From Nanobdellota archaeon (GTDB lineage Archaea; Nanobdellota; Nanobdellia; Parvarchaeales; Parvarchaeaceae): a stretch of 43,134 nt of DNA. The stretch covers positions 1 to 43,134 of the forward strand of contig JAJZIX010000006.1 of NCBI GenBank assembly GCA_021810345.1, written 5' to 3'. Positions 16,709-25,022 of the stretch are shown here, piece by piece (the first letter of the stretch is position 1; every line of letters begins with the position of its first letter). The translations under genes and the position numbers were made by a program. Under the pieces are notes generated by a model. The model was not told the DNA's origin and made no database searches. It saw only the letters and a list, made by a program, of their open reading frames with translations.

Positions 16709-17416
16709 ATGGTTGATAGTAAAAACGGCGTAAAGCTTGCGGACAATGTACATGAGATAAATCTTGGACAGGTAAAAGCCTTCCTGATAGAGATGAAGGA
16801 TGGAGGGTTGATACTCGTCGACACTGGGCTGCCGAACAGCGAGAAGAAGATCATCAGTTACATAAACAGCATAGGTAAGTCAGTTTCCGATATAAAATAC
16901 ATATTCCTGACGCACTCGCATGTGGATCATTTCGGCAGCGTGTACATGCTACAGAAACTTACAGGGGCCCATATTGGTATACAGCAGAACGGCATAAAGT
17001 TCATAAATGGCGAGGCAGGGGTGCTTTTGCCGAAGCCAAAGCAGCCAACACAGTTCAAGACAAAGCTCATGATATCCTTGATGAAAGTGGCATTGAAAGT
17101 AAGCAAGCCAAAGTTTATCAAGCCGGATATAGCGCTGAAGGAGGGGATCCTCCCGGACAACATGGGCGTAAACGTCAAAATACTAGAGACTCCCGGGCAT
17201 TCATCCGATTCTGTGTCGATATACCTGCCTGATTCTAAGATCGTTATCGTTGGGGACCTGCTATATGGAACCCAGAGCAAGCTTGTTGCACCCGAGTTTT
17301 TCGAGGATTACATAACATTGATGAACAGCGTGAACAAGATAAAAGCCCTGGGCCCGGATGTTACCGTATGCGTTTCCCATGGAAAGGACCATACCGTAGC
17401 TGATATAGACATCTGA
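16709..17416 (+). CDS. MBL-fold metallo-hydrolase, glyoxalase II-like
   Basis: 235 residues. The metal motif THSHVDH is at residues 68-74 and is followed by ETPGHSSDSVSIYLP, then the bridging Asp in IVIVGDLLYG and the final His in CVSHGKDH. This order matches the glyoxalase II / general hydrolase branch of the fold. It binds two metals and hydrolyses a thioester, lactone or phosphodiester; the substrate is not predictable. It has its own TATA (TTTAATATTTAAATA, about 25-35 bases before the ATG). It ends 4 bases from the stop of the convergent helicase. Confidence 0.88.
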   Translation: MVDSKNGVKLADNVHEINLGQVKAFLIEMKDGGLILVDTGLPNSEKKIISYINSIGKSVSDIKYIFLTHSHVDHFGSVYMLQKLTGAHIGIQQNGIKFINGEAGVLLPKPKQPTQFKTKLMISLMKVALKVSKPKFIKPDIALKEGILPDNMGVNVKILETPGHSSDSVSIYLPDSKIVIVGDLLYGTQSKLVAPEFFEDYITLMNSVNKIKALGPDVTVCVSHGKDHTVADIDI

Positions 17417-17420
17417 ACTT

Positions 17421-20120
17421 TCAGTTCCAGAATTCGCGGGTTTCTATGTAGTTCTTCTCGGCTTCTATGACTTTGTCGATAAGTTCGTCCTGGCTCTTGC
17501 TGTAGCTTGCAAGGATCCTGCTTGCAGTGGCCGGGCCAACACCATATGAGGCACCGACTATGCATGCTTTGCCGCTGTATGCCAGGTAAAGCGCGCCACT
17601 CTGCTTTATGCTGTCGAATATCCCTTTCTCCTCCTTTGTTAATTGCTTGTTTTTAAGTCCCTTGGTTATTATTGGCTGGTACACATCCTTGTACTTCGCT
17701 TTGTAGAAACCTATATACTTGGAGTGGCATTTCCTGCACTGCAGACCGTCTGCATCGCCCGCATTCATCTCGCCAATCTTGTATCCGCAGTTAAGACACT
17801 GCAGCTCCATTCTGGTAGCTTTGAGCCTTTCAATCACCATCTCCCTGAGCGCTTTCTTCGCCTCCTCCGGTTTCATTATCGACCCGCCATATGTATTCTC
17901 CAGGCCTTCGTAAGTCAATGGGGAAGCGGGGCCGTCGTTTATCGTGACTTTTATACTTCCATCCTTTATCCCTTTGAGCACGTCGACTAGCCCTTTGAAG
18001 TCTATCTTATCCCTGAAAAGTTCATTGTAGGTTTCATCTTCGATTATACTGCCCTTGTACATGTCAATTAGCGTGCGGAGGTGCATTTTTGTGAAATCCG
18101 CATATTTGTTTATGACTCCCATCCTCTTTGCTACATTTAGGAACCTGTACTCATAAAGGGAGGTGCGGCTTAGTCCTTCCTTTACTAGCGTTTCTGGGTC
18201 ATCTATCGTCGAGATTATACTCTGGAGCTGTTTCAAGGGGAAAAGTATCTTTACTATGACCCTGTACGGGTCTATCTTGGTTATAACGCTCTCACCCGTG
18301 GCCATTGATATCTTTGCCGATAGGGCTTTTGAAAACGCCTCATTGACCTTATTACCAAAAGTTGAGTGTATAACTGCATATTCACGTACCCTCTCTATCA
18401 GGATATTGTGCTTGTCTGGAATAACAAAGTTGTCATTCTGCTCCTGTAGCACGGAAAACTTGCTTGCATACCGATGCCTCAGCTCGCCGGCTGCCTCCGC
18501 CACGAACCTATGGACCGGCATAAGCTCTCCCTCCCACGCAGGTATTGCACCAATTGAATTGTGCGCCCTTATCACACTGATCTTAGATTGCTCAACCTTG
18601 ACTATCTTCCATGTCTCTCCACGCATCACGAAGCTCTCCCCTTCTTTTCCGTGCTCTGCAACGAACTCTTCATCAAGCACGCCCATCCTCTTGTTCAGCT
18701 GCGAATCTATCACAAAGTAAGTCTTGCGGTTTGGTATTGAGGAGATGTTGCTTATATAGAACAAAAGCCCCCTCCTCGTGCGCACAAGGCCGTCTCCGTA
18801 GTATCTCAGCATGTAATGCTTGATCAGGAAATCAAGCGTGCTGTTGAAAGTTTTTTTATCCAGATCCTTGTAGGCGTATGATCTCTTTATCAGCGCATAA
18901 ATATCTGCCTGCTTTGTAATCCCCTGCATTACGATTCCGACTATCTGGTGCGCCAATATATCGAGGCTTCCCATAGGGAGGTTTATGACCTCGAGCTTGT
19001 TTTCCTGCCTGCATTTCTCTATTGCCTGGCTTTCGAGGTAGTCATCGACGTTTATTGTCAGTATCTTGCCTACTGCAATGCCTTCCTGTCTGTGATTTGA
19101 CCTGCCAACCCTTTGGATCAGTTTTATCACCTGCCTCGGAGACATATACTGTATCACCAGGTCTACATCGCCTATATCTATCCCCAGCTCCAGCGAGCTC
19201 GTTGCTATCATCAAGTCTATGTCCCCTACCTTGAACTTGTTCTCTATCTCCATGCGCACTTCCTTGGAAAGCGAGCTGTGGTGGACCTCCATCTTCTTGT
19301 CTTTTAGGAATTTCGCAAGCCTGGACCCAAGCAGTTCAGCGGTTTCGCGCGTATTTGTAAAAATCAAGGTAGATTTTGAGCTGCTTATCTCCTTTTCTAT
19401 ATACCTTAAAGAGGTGGCAACGATCTCGTTTACTTCCTGCTTTTTTGCTACGTTTTCATCTCCTTCCTCAATGCTCGGATAGATCACTTTTACGTCATAT
19501 TTTTTGTCTCCTTCGAATGAGATGCTTTCCGTGCATCCAAGGAATCTTTTGGTCTCTTCAAAGTCGCTTATCGTCGCACTTATGCCTACTATCTGGAAAT
19601 CTGCTATGGTCTTCAGTCTCTCTAGCCCGACGCTGAACTGCGTTCCCCTCTTTGATTCCATAAGGCTTTGGACCTCATCCACTATCATGAACTTCAGGTT
19701 CTTCATGTGCTCCATCATCTTTTTGCTTAGGAACATAGATTGGAGCGTTTCAGGTGTGGTTATAAGGCAGTGCGGAGGCTGGCTTACTTGGTTTGCTCTT
19801 TCGTAGGCTGAGGTGTCCCCGTGCCTTACGTCTATCTCCACGCCGAATTTGTTGCCTATATTTATTATATTCTTAAATACGTCCCTGTTGAGAGATCTTA
19901 GCGGAGTGATGTATAATAACTGTACTCCCGGCTTGTCTATATCTATCCTGTCGAGCATCGGTAGAAACGCCGCCAACGTTTTTCCGTACCCGGTTGGTGC
20001 TCTTATCACTATGTTTTTTCCCGATGCTATGCTCGGGATCACTTCCTTTTGTATTCTTGTCAGCTCGGTGAAGCCAAAATCAGTTATTATCTTTTGTAGT
20101 TTTGGCGATAGAGTTTCCAT
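17421..20120 (-). CDS. Lhr-type superfamily 2 helicase
   Basis: ATP-driven nucleic-acid helicase of the archaeal Lhr group, thought to act in DNA repair. 899 residues from the ATG at 20120; an open extension to 20249 would run into the divergent cca gene. Motif I is APTGYGKT (41-48). Motif II reads VDEVQSLMESKRG, with Gln where Lhr proteins usually have His. Later motifs are TSSLELGIDIGDVDLV and LIQRVGRSNHR (motif VI). Winged-helix and Lhr-core regions follow. A four-Cys zinc site (CLNC, CRKC) lies near residue 785-810, and the C-terminal segment ends with a helix-hairpin-helix-like GASYGVGPATASRIL. Family assignment is secure, exact subfamily less so. Confidence 0.9.
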   Translation of the reverse strand: METLSPKLQKIITDFGFTELTRIQKEVIPSIASGKNIVIRAPTGYGKTLAAFLPMLDRIDIDKPGVQLLYITPLRSLNRDVFKNIINIGNKFGVEIDVRHGDTSAYERANQVSQPPHCLITTPETLQSMFLSKKMMEHMKNLKFMIVDEVQSLMESKRGTQFSVGLERLKTIADFQIVGISATISDFEETKRFLGCTESISFEGDKKYDVKVIYPSIEEGDENVAKKQEVNEIVATSLRYIEKEISSSKSTLIFTNTRETAELLGSRLAKFLKDKKMEVHHSSLSKEVRMEIENKFKVGDIDLMIATSSLELGIDIGDVDLVIQYMSPRQVIKLIQRVGRSNHRQEGIAVGKILTINVDDYLESQAIEKCRQENKLEVINLPMGSLDILAHQIVGIVMQGITKQADIYALIKRSYAYKDLDKKTFNSTLDFLIKHYMLRYYGDGLVRTRRGLLFYISNISSIPNRKTYFVIDSQLNKRMGVLDEEFVAEHGKEGESFVMRGETWKIVKVEQSKISVIRAHNSIGAIPAWEGELMPVHRFVAEAAGELRHRYASKFSVLQEQNDNFVIPDKHNILIERVREYAVIHSTFGNKVNEAFSKALSAKISMATGESVITKIDPYRVIVKILFPLKQLQSIISTIDDPETLVKEGLSRTSLYEYRFLNVAKRMGVINKYADFTKMHLRTLIDMYKGSIIEDETYNELFRDKIDFKGLVDVLKGIKDGSIKVTINDGPASPLTYEGLENTYGGSIMKPEEAKKALREMVIERLKATRMELQCLNCGYKIGEMNAGDADGLQCRKCHSKYIGFYKAKYKDVYQPIITKGLKNKQLTKEEKGIFDSIKQSGALYLAYSGKACIVGASYGVGPATASRILASYSKSQDELIDKVIEAEKNYIETREFWN

Positions 20121-20125
20121 ATAGA

Positions 20126-20135
20126 GATTTAAATC
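20126..20135. promoter_or_regulatory. Palindromic TATA element between helicase and cca
   Basis: GATTTAAATC is a perfect 10-bp palindrome in the 34-base gap between two divergent genes. It is about 20-30 bases before the cca ATG, right for its TATA box, but only about 6-15 bases before the helicase ATG. The helicase may instead use the ATAAATAA read on the minus strand around 20150. Confidence 0.5.
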
Positions 20136-20154
20136 AGCAGCGCTAAGATTATTT

Positions 20155-21390
20155 ATGGTGTCCAAGCTTAATAACATTATCAACAGAGCGTACAGGGAGT
20201 TTGTCCCAAAAAAGGCGAATGAACTTAAGGTTACGAAGATAGCCGACAAGATCAGAAGTTATTTGGATAGCTCTCTGAAGCGGCTCGGCATAAGCGCAGA
20301 GATAGAATTTGGCGGGTCTTATGCGAAGAACACCTGGATAAATAAGGAGAGCGACATAGACATATTTGTAATTTTCAACTCAGAAGCAGAGACTAAATTA
20401 CTCAAAAGACTAGTCCCCAAGTCTTTCATGGAAGCACATGGAAGCAGACTCTATTTTAGGGGAAAAATCAGTGGCATAACCATAGAGGTTGTCCCGCTTG
20501 TAAAGTTTACTGACAGGTCAAAAGTGGAAAACTCTATAGATCTGTCGATTCTGCACGAGAGATATATTAGGGATAAGCTCAGTGATAATCTGAGGAAGGA
20601 CGTAATAATACTAAAGCGCTTCTGTAAGGCTAATGACTGCTATGGCTCGGAGACCTACAAGCATGGCTTCTCCGGTTATGCTTTGGAGCTTCTGGTAATA
20701 AACTATGGGGGGTTTGTCCCTCTGTTGAAGGCAGTGGATTACTGGTACCAGGATATGGTGATAGACATCGGCGGGCATTACAATAGCGAGGCCCAGGCGC
20801 GTTCAGCAATCGGAAAGCAGGAAGCCCCCATGGTGCTTATTGATCCGACAAACCCTAAGAGGAACATATGCGGCTCCCTCAACCAGGACAACTTTGTGAA
20901 ATTCATCTTTGCGTGCAAGAGGCTTTTGGTTTTTCCCTCATTCTCGATGTTTCAGAATCATGACATGGAAAAGGAGATCAAAAACCTATCAAAAGCGAGG
21001 CGATCCAAGCTATTCATTTACGAGACGAAGATCCTGGAGCCAAGAGACACTTTCCTTTCAAAATACAACAAGGCGCTGGATAGGCTGCTCCGCGAGCTGA
21101 GCGCAAATGACGTAGAAATATACAGTTGCAATGTGGATTATGGTACGTCAAAGGCGAAGCTTTTTCTAGAGATAAAGAATATCCCATCGACCGCAGCCAG
21201 GCCAGTTTCTGGGCCTAAAGTTTGGTTAGAGTCGAAGAAACTGGGCGATTTTCTAAAGGTCCACAATGAAGTTTATTTAAGAGGTGACAGCCTCTATTAT
21301 GACAAGAAATACGGAATAAAAAACTTTAATATAGCTATAAAGACAAGTATTGTAAAATACATGTCTGAAAAGGCTGTGTTAAAAATTTGA
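20155..21390 (+). CDS. cca: Archaeal class I CCA-adding enzyme
   Basis: Adds CCA to tRNA 3' ends, needed here because none of the tRNA genes encodes it. 411 residues. The nucleotidyltransferase motif FGGSYAKNTWINKESDIDIF is at 52-71, with metal-binding Asp67 and Asp69. The third acidic position appears to be Glu111 in ITIEVVPL, where Asp is usual (by-eye alignment). The middle and tail domains follow the archaeal pattern (KHGFSGYALELLVINYGGF). The stop codon is immediately followed by tRNA-Asn, so enzyme and tRNA are probably on one transcript. Confidence 0.95.
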   Translation: MVSKLNNIINRAYREFVPKKANELKVTKIADKIRSYLDSSLKRLGISAEIEFGGSYAKNTWINKESDIDIFVIFNSEAETKLLKRLVPKSFMEAHGSRLYFRGKISGITIEVVPLVKFTDRSKVENSIDLSILHERYIRDKLSDNLRKDVIILKRFCKANDCYGSETYKHGFSGYALELLVINYGGFVPLLKAVDYWYQDMVIDIGGHYNSEAQARSAIGKQEAPMVLIDPTNPKRNICGSLNQDNFVKFIFACKRLLVFPSFSMFQNHDMEKEIKNLSKARRSKLFIYETKILEPRDTFLSKYNKALDRLLRELSANDVEIYSCNVDYGTSKAKLFLEIKNIPSTAARPVSGPKVWLESKKLGDFLKVHNEVYLRGDSLYYDKKYGIKNFNIAIKTSIVKYMSEKAVLKI

Positions 21391-21462
21391 GCCCGAATAG
21401 CTCAACGGCAGAGCATTTGGCTGTTAACCAAAGGGTTGCAGGTTCGAATCCTGCTTCGGGCG
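21391..21462 (+). tRNA. tRNA-Asn (anticodon GTT)
   Basis: Acceptor GCCCGAA/TTCGGGC, anticodon stem TTTGG/CCAAA with loop CTGTTAA, T arm GCAGG-TTCGAAT-CCTGC, discriminator G. There is no intron and no encoded CCA. The first base directly follows the TGA of cca with no gap, and no separate promoter is visible. Confidence 0.96.
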
Positions 21463-21511
21463 CTTAGACTCTATGTGCTTGTTTCTCTGCTACTTGTGGT
21501 CAAGATATATA

Positions 21512-22699
21512 TTAGGAAAGCCCAGTATCCTGGTAATTACTTGTAAACAGAACATCTGAAACAATTCCATTTTTATTATTTCCGCTGTAATCGACAGCTG
21601 AACCATTCAAGGGCCAAAATACATCTATATCCATTCCGCCAATGGGCTTACCGGTTAATCCACTTATATATAATTGTTTTATTTGTGCAGGCGAAAGAGA
21701 ACTGTTATAGTATTGAAAGTTACTAACAAAACCATCTATTGTAGATACTATACTTGGGGTATTATCTGAGGCGTAGACGCTAGTGGGATGCCCATTTGGA
21801 TAACCTAAATAAAAACATACACTGCCAGGCGGCCAGCTTTCTGCCCCCGTATTAGATGAAACTAAATCCCCATCTATATACAAAGAATCATTATCAGTGG
21901 CGTTGTTATAAGACAGAACTGTATAGTACCATTCTCCTTGGTGTACACTTGGACTTACAAGGTCAGGAAGACTCCATACTGATCCCCAGATAACTCCTGA
22001 GTTTAGGCCTAAGGGTGACATAGAGCCTGTGCAAAGTAATTGAATGAAGGGCTGCACAGAATTCACATTAGATATTGAATTCATATAAACCCACATCGAA
22101 AATGTTTTTGGTGAATTCGTTTCCATAGCTAAATTACTTATTTCTATTGTGCTTATCGGCGAACTACCCCCATCGGTTGAATTTTGACCAAAGAATTCAG
22201 CTACATATTTCGGTAAAATTAAAGAAGAAGACGTTCCAGAAACCGTTCCACTCGAGATATATGGTCCCGGGAATGTCTGACTTGGTTCAGTGTAGTTTAC
22301 CGTCACGGCCAGAGAATAGCGCGAGCCTGCTGCCGGACAGATGTTTGGAACTGAGAATATATAACTCGAAGTAGGCTGGATTATTGGATTTGGGTCCACG
22401 GTTGAATTTGGCTTAAATGTAGATATCTGGCCCGTGGATGATTTTGCTGTGACGCTGGTGATATTTATAGGATAACCTGTCGAGTCCCCTAAGCTTATCC
22501 TTAATATTCCATTAGCAGTGCACTCTCCAGTAACACTGCCCAGATTGGAGAAACCGATTACTGTTGAGGACAATGAGGATGCTGGAGAAAATATCCCCAG
22601 ACTGTATAAAACACCTGCAACTATAACAATGACAAGTATGGCCCAGCCATAAGTCATCATATACTCCAGTGCTGATTGGGATTTTCGTGGTAGACTCAT
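21512..22699 (-). CDS. Prepilin-like surface protein C with LamG-like domain
   Basis: 395 residues. The head MSLPRKSQSALEYMMTYGW and hydrophobic helix are almost the same as in copies A and B and form a class III prepilin signal. A shared small beta domain follows to about residue 150. The rest is a different module, a concanavalin/laminin-G-like sandwich: KTFSMWVYMNS, GEWYYTVLSYNNATDNDSLYIDGDLV, GFVSNFQYYNSSLSPAQIKQLY. The LamG fold commonly binds sugars, so a surface or adhesion role is likely (inference). The upstream TATA and leader match copy A almost base for base. Confidence 0.85.
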   Translation of the reverse strand: MSLPRKSQSALEYMMTYGWAILVIVIVAGVLYSLGIFSPASSLSSTVIGFSNLGSVTGECTANGILRISLGDSTGYPINITSVTAKSSTGQISTFKPNSTVDPNPIIQPTSSYIFSVPNICPAAGSRYSLAVTVNYTEPSQTFPGPYISSGTVSGTSSSLILPKYVAEFFGQNSTDGGSSPISTIEISNLAMETNSPKTFSMWVYMNSISNVNSVQPFIQLLCTGSMSPLGLNSGVIWGSVWSLPDLVSPSVHQGEWYYTVLSYNNATDNDSLYIDGDLVSSNTGAESWPPGSVCFYLGYPNGHPTSVYASDNTPSIVSTIDGFVSNFQYYNSSLSPAQIKQLYISGLTGKPIGGMDIDVFWPLNGSAVDYSGNNKNGIVSDVLFTSNYQDTGLS

Positions 22700-22719
22700 A
22701 TGATAGAGAAGGCAAGAGG

Positions 22720-22739
22720 AAATAAATAGTTTTAATCAG
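22720..22739 (-). promoter_or_regulatory. Promoter of surface protein C (shared cassette promoter)
   Basis: On the minus strand it reads GATTAAAACTATTTATTTCC, followed by CTCTTGCCTTCTCTATC and then the start region. Nearly the same bases precede gene A at 8481-8518. Confidence 0.75.
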
Positions 22740-22896
22740 AAAGGCAAATTCTAGAGAGAAGTAAGTTTCGCTCTATTTTGATGTGCGACTTAGGTTTTAT
22801 TATCTTGGAAGATTTAGATATAATGAATTTTATTAGAAGTATAAACGAAAAGAGACCTTAACTAATTAAATCCGTTCCACTTCGGGTGCTTATCTT

Positions 22897-24042
22897 CTAT
22901 TTGTTTGTCTCTCTAGGCAGAAGCGGTATAAACAGTATCGAAACTACAAGCACAGCAGCCATATAATACATCGATATGGTGATAGTTGTGAATGTCAGAA
23001 AGAAAGTCATCAATCCTACACCAAATGCCCCCCCAAGGATATTACCTACTCCCCACACCATACCATAAGCGCGGGAGTAGTACTTCTCTGGCACCAGCTG
23101 GTAGGTGTAATCAAGCAGGACAGAGAATCCATTGAAAAGCACGAAAGCGATTATTGCATACAATAAAGTTAGAAGAATGATGTTGCTAGTGGATAGAAAC
23201 GCAAGAAAAGCAAACAGCGTAATCACCGACGTGAGGGAAATAGTGTATTTTCCTCCTTTTTTGGATGTCATATACCCGAAGAAGGGCTGGCCAGCTATAG
23301 CGGGTATGAAGCTTAGCGTTAGTATCACACCTGTCAGCTCAGCCGAGCCGGTTATATGGTCAAGGTACGCCGCAACGAAAGTGACAGATCCCATTAGGAA
23401 TGCGCCCTTGACGAACACGGGAGCAACCACGCGGTAAAGGGTGCTTCTCACTTCCTTTGGTGTTGGTATTTTGGCGCGCTTTACAATAGGTTCTTTGTAT
23501 ATTCTTCTGAAGCCCCGCAACCCAAAGTATACTGCGAGCGCAAGAATCCAAGTATACACAGCAAGAACTTCAACTCCGGCGAAAGTCCCAAGCTCTATGA
23601 TGAAAAAAGTAATCAGAGAAGGCACGAGCGCCCTGCCGACGCTGCCCGCACCCCCGTTTATGCCGAGGAAGGTACCAAGTTTATCTTTTTTGTAGGAAAA
23701 AGACAGAACCGTCGCCCCAAGCGGGTGATAGAAGGCCTGCCCCGCGCCAAGGGCCACTGATCCCAATAAAACCAGCGGCAAATAAGCCCCAGGATAAAGG
23801 AAAACCACGCCGAATATAGAGGCAGCCGCAGCTTCCAACCCTATGCCTAAGGTTATCAAAGCCGCGTCTCTGTTGATTCTATCAGCTATTCTTCCGATAG
23901 GGAGACTGATTGCGCCATAAAGAACGTTGTAGATTATGGCGTTTACGCCTAAAAAGGCAAGGCTGACGTCCGGCAGCTTCGAGAAATAGACTATAAGGAT
24001 AGAAAACAGAAGGAAGTTCCCATCGTTGGCGAAGTGCGCCAA
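22897..24042 (-). CDS. MFS transporter, start codon uncertain
   Basis: A 12-helix carrier of 381 residues or slightly more. Marks are HFANDGNFLLF in helix 1, GRIADRINRDAA (loop 2-3 motif) and GMVWGVGNILGGAFGVG. Substrate unknown. The only usable canonical start is a TTG at 24042, which falls inside the first membrane helix. Codons before it still read like the family N-terminus (KRALVFTSLAHF) but contain no ATG, GTG or TTG before reaching the oxidoreductase gene. Either a rare start codon is used or the 5' end is damaged. It ends in TAG and lies 56 bases after the beta subunit, probably in the same operon. Confidence 0.85.
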   Translation of the reverse strand: MAHFANDGNFLLFSILIVYFSKLPDVSLAFLGVNAIIYNVLYGAISLPIGRIADRINRDAALITLGIGLEAAAASIFGVVFLYPGAYLPLVLLGSVALGAGQAFYHPLGATVLSFSYKKDKLGTFLGINGGAGSVGRALVPSLITFFIIELGTFAGVEVLAVYTWILALAVYFGLRGFRRIYKEPIVKRAKIPTPKEVRSTLYRVVAPVFVKGAFLMGSVTFVAAYLDHITGSAELTGVILTLSFIPAIAGQPFFGYMTSKKGGKYTISLTSVITLFAFLAFLSTSNIILLTLLYAIIAFVLFNGFSVLLDYTYQLVPEKYYSRAYGMVWGVGNILGGAFGVGLMTFFLTFTTITISMYYMAAVLVVSILFIPLLPRETNK

Positions 24043-24098
24043 AGAAGTGAAAACTAACGCGCGTTTGCTGCTTGTTTTTTCCGTATCGAAAAGCCGTG

Positions 24099-25022
24099 TT
24101 ATATTTTCAGGGATTCTAACACTGGCTGTATATCAGTGGCTGGCCTGCCCTTATCATCTGCTATCTTCTGTGTTAAAGGTGGCACCATCCCTCTCTTCTG
24201 CAGCCTGCTTTCAAATATATCCGGATCCTCATTTTGGAAGAAAATTCCGACGTGCATGTTGTCCGGATCCTCATTCAGGAGCAGATTTATCGCCTGAAGC
24301 TTTTTTTGGTTTACCTCTTCCCTGTTGCTAGGGTCCTTTACCACACCGTCATATCCGTCTGGCAAAGGCTTAGTATGCGCATTGAACCATGCAGCCGAAG
24401 TGAACTCAGGATTGTAGGTGGGGCATCCTTGCAGTATATCTACCAGTGCAAGCCCTTTGTGCTGTATAGCCTTTGTCATTATATCAGAAAGCTCGTTGAC
24501 CTTGTAGCTTTGCGCCCTTGCGACAAAATTGTATCCGGACATTATTGCCAATGACAGCGGGTTTAGGGCCCCATTTATGTTCGGTTCTGGCAGTGATTTT
24601 GTTTTTCTCCCCTCTGGAAGCGTTGGGCTGGCCTGCCCCTTTGTCAGTGAATAGACCCCGTTGTCGTGGATGAACAGCTTTATGTCATTGTTCCTCCTGC
24701 CTGCGCTTATGAAATGTCCTACCCCTATACCGTAAGTGTCGCCGTCTCCGCTGTCTATCAGGACGTTTAGATCGGGGTTTGCCATCTTTATCCCTTCTGC
24801 GAATGGTATCGCCCTCCCATGTAGGGTATGAACTCCGTTTACATTCACGAAATGCGGAAGTTTTGATGAACAGCCTATGCCTGAAACTATCACGGTTTTG
24901 TTTGGGTTTAAGTTTGCTTTCATTATCGCATTTTTGACAGCCAGTACTATGCCTGCATCGCCACAGCCTGGACACCAGTCATTGAATTCATTCGATGTCA
25001 AGCCCTTAACATCAGTAGCCAT
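24099..25022 (-). CDS. 2-oxoacid:ferredoxin oxidoreductase, beta subunit
   Basis: Binds thiamine diphosphate and an iron-sulfur cluster; with the alpha subunit it oxidises a 2-oxoacid plus CoA to acyl-CoA and CO2, reducing ferredoxin. 307 residues. The 4Fe-4S ligands are Cys17 and Cys20 (WCPGCGD), Cys51 (GIGCSSKLP) and Cys200 (LQGCPTYNP). The thiamine motif is GDGDTYGIG at 92-100. It overlaps the end of the alpha gene by 11 bases, indicating coupled translation. There is no separate ferredoxin-like subunit, as in two-subunit archaeal enzymes. Pyruvate or 2-oxoglutarate are both possible substrates. Confidence 0.95.
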   Translation of the reverse strand: MATDVKGLTSNEFNDWCPGCGDAGIVLAVKNAIMKANLNPNKTVIVSGIGCSSKLPHFVNVNGVHTLHGRAIPFAEGIKMANPDLNVLIDSGDGDTYGIGVGHFISAGRRNNDIKLFIHDNGVYSLTKGQASPTLPEGRKTKSLPEPNINGALNPLSLAIMSGYNFVARAQSYKVNELSDIMTKAIQHKGLALVDILQGCPTYNPEFTSAAWFNAHTKPLPDGYDGVVKDPSNREEVNQKKLQAINLLLNEDPDNMHVGIFFQNEDPDIFESRLQKRGMVPPLTQKIADDKGRPATDIQPVLESLKI

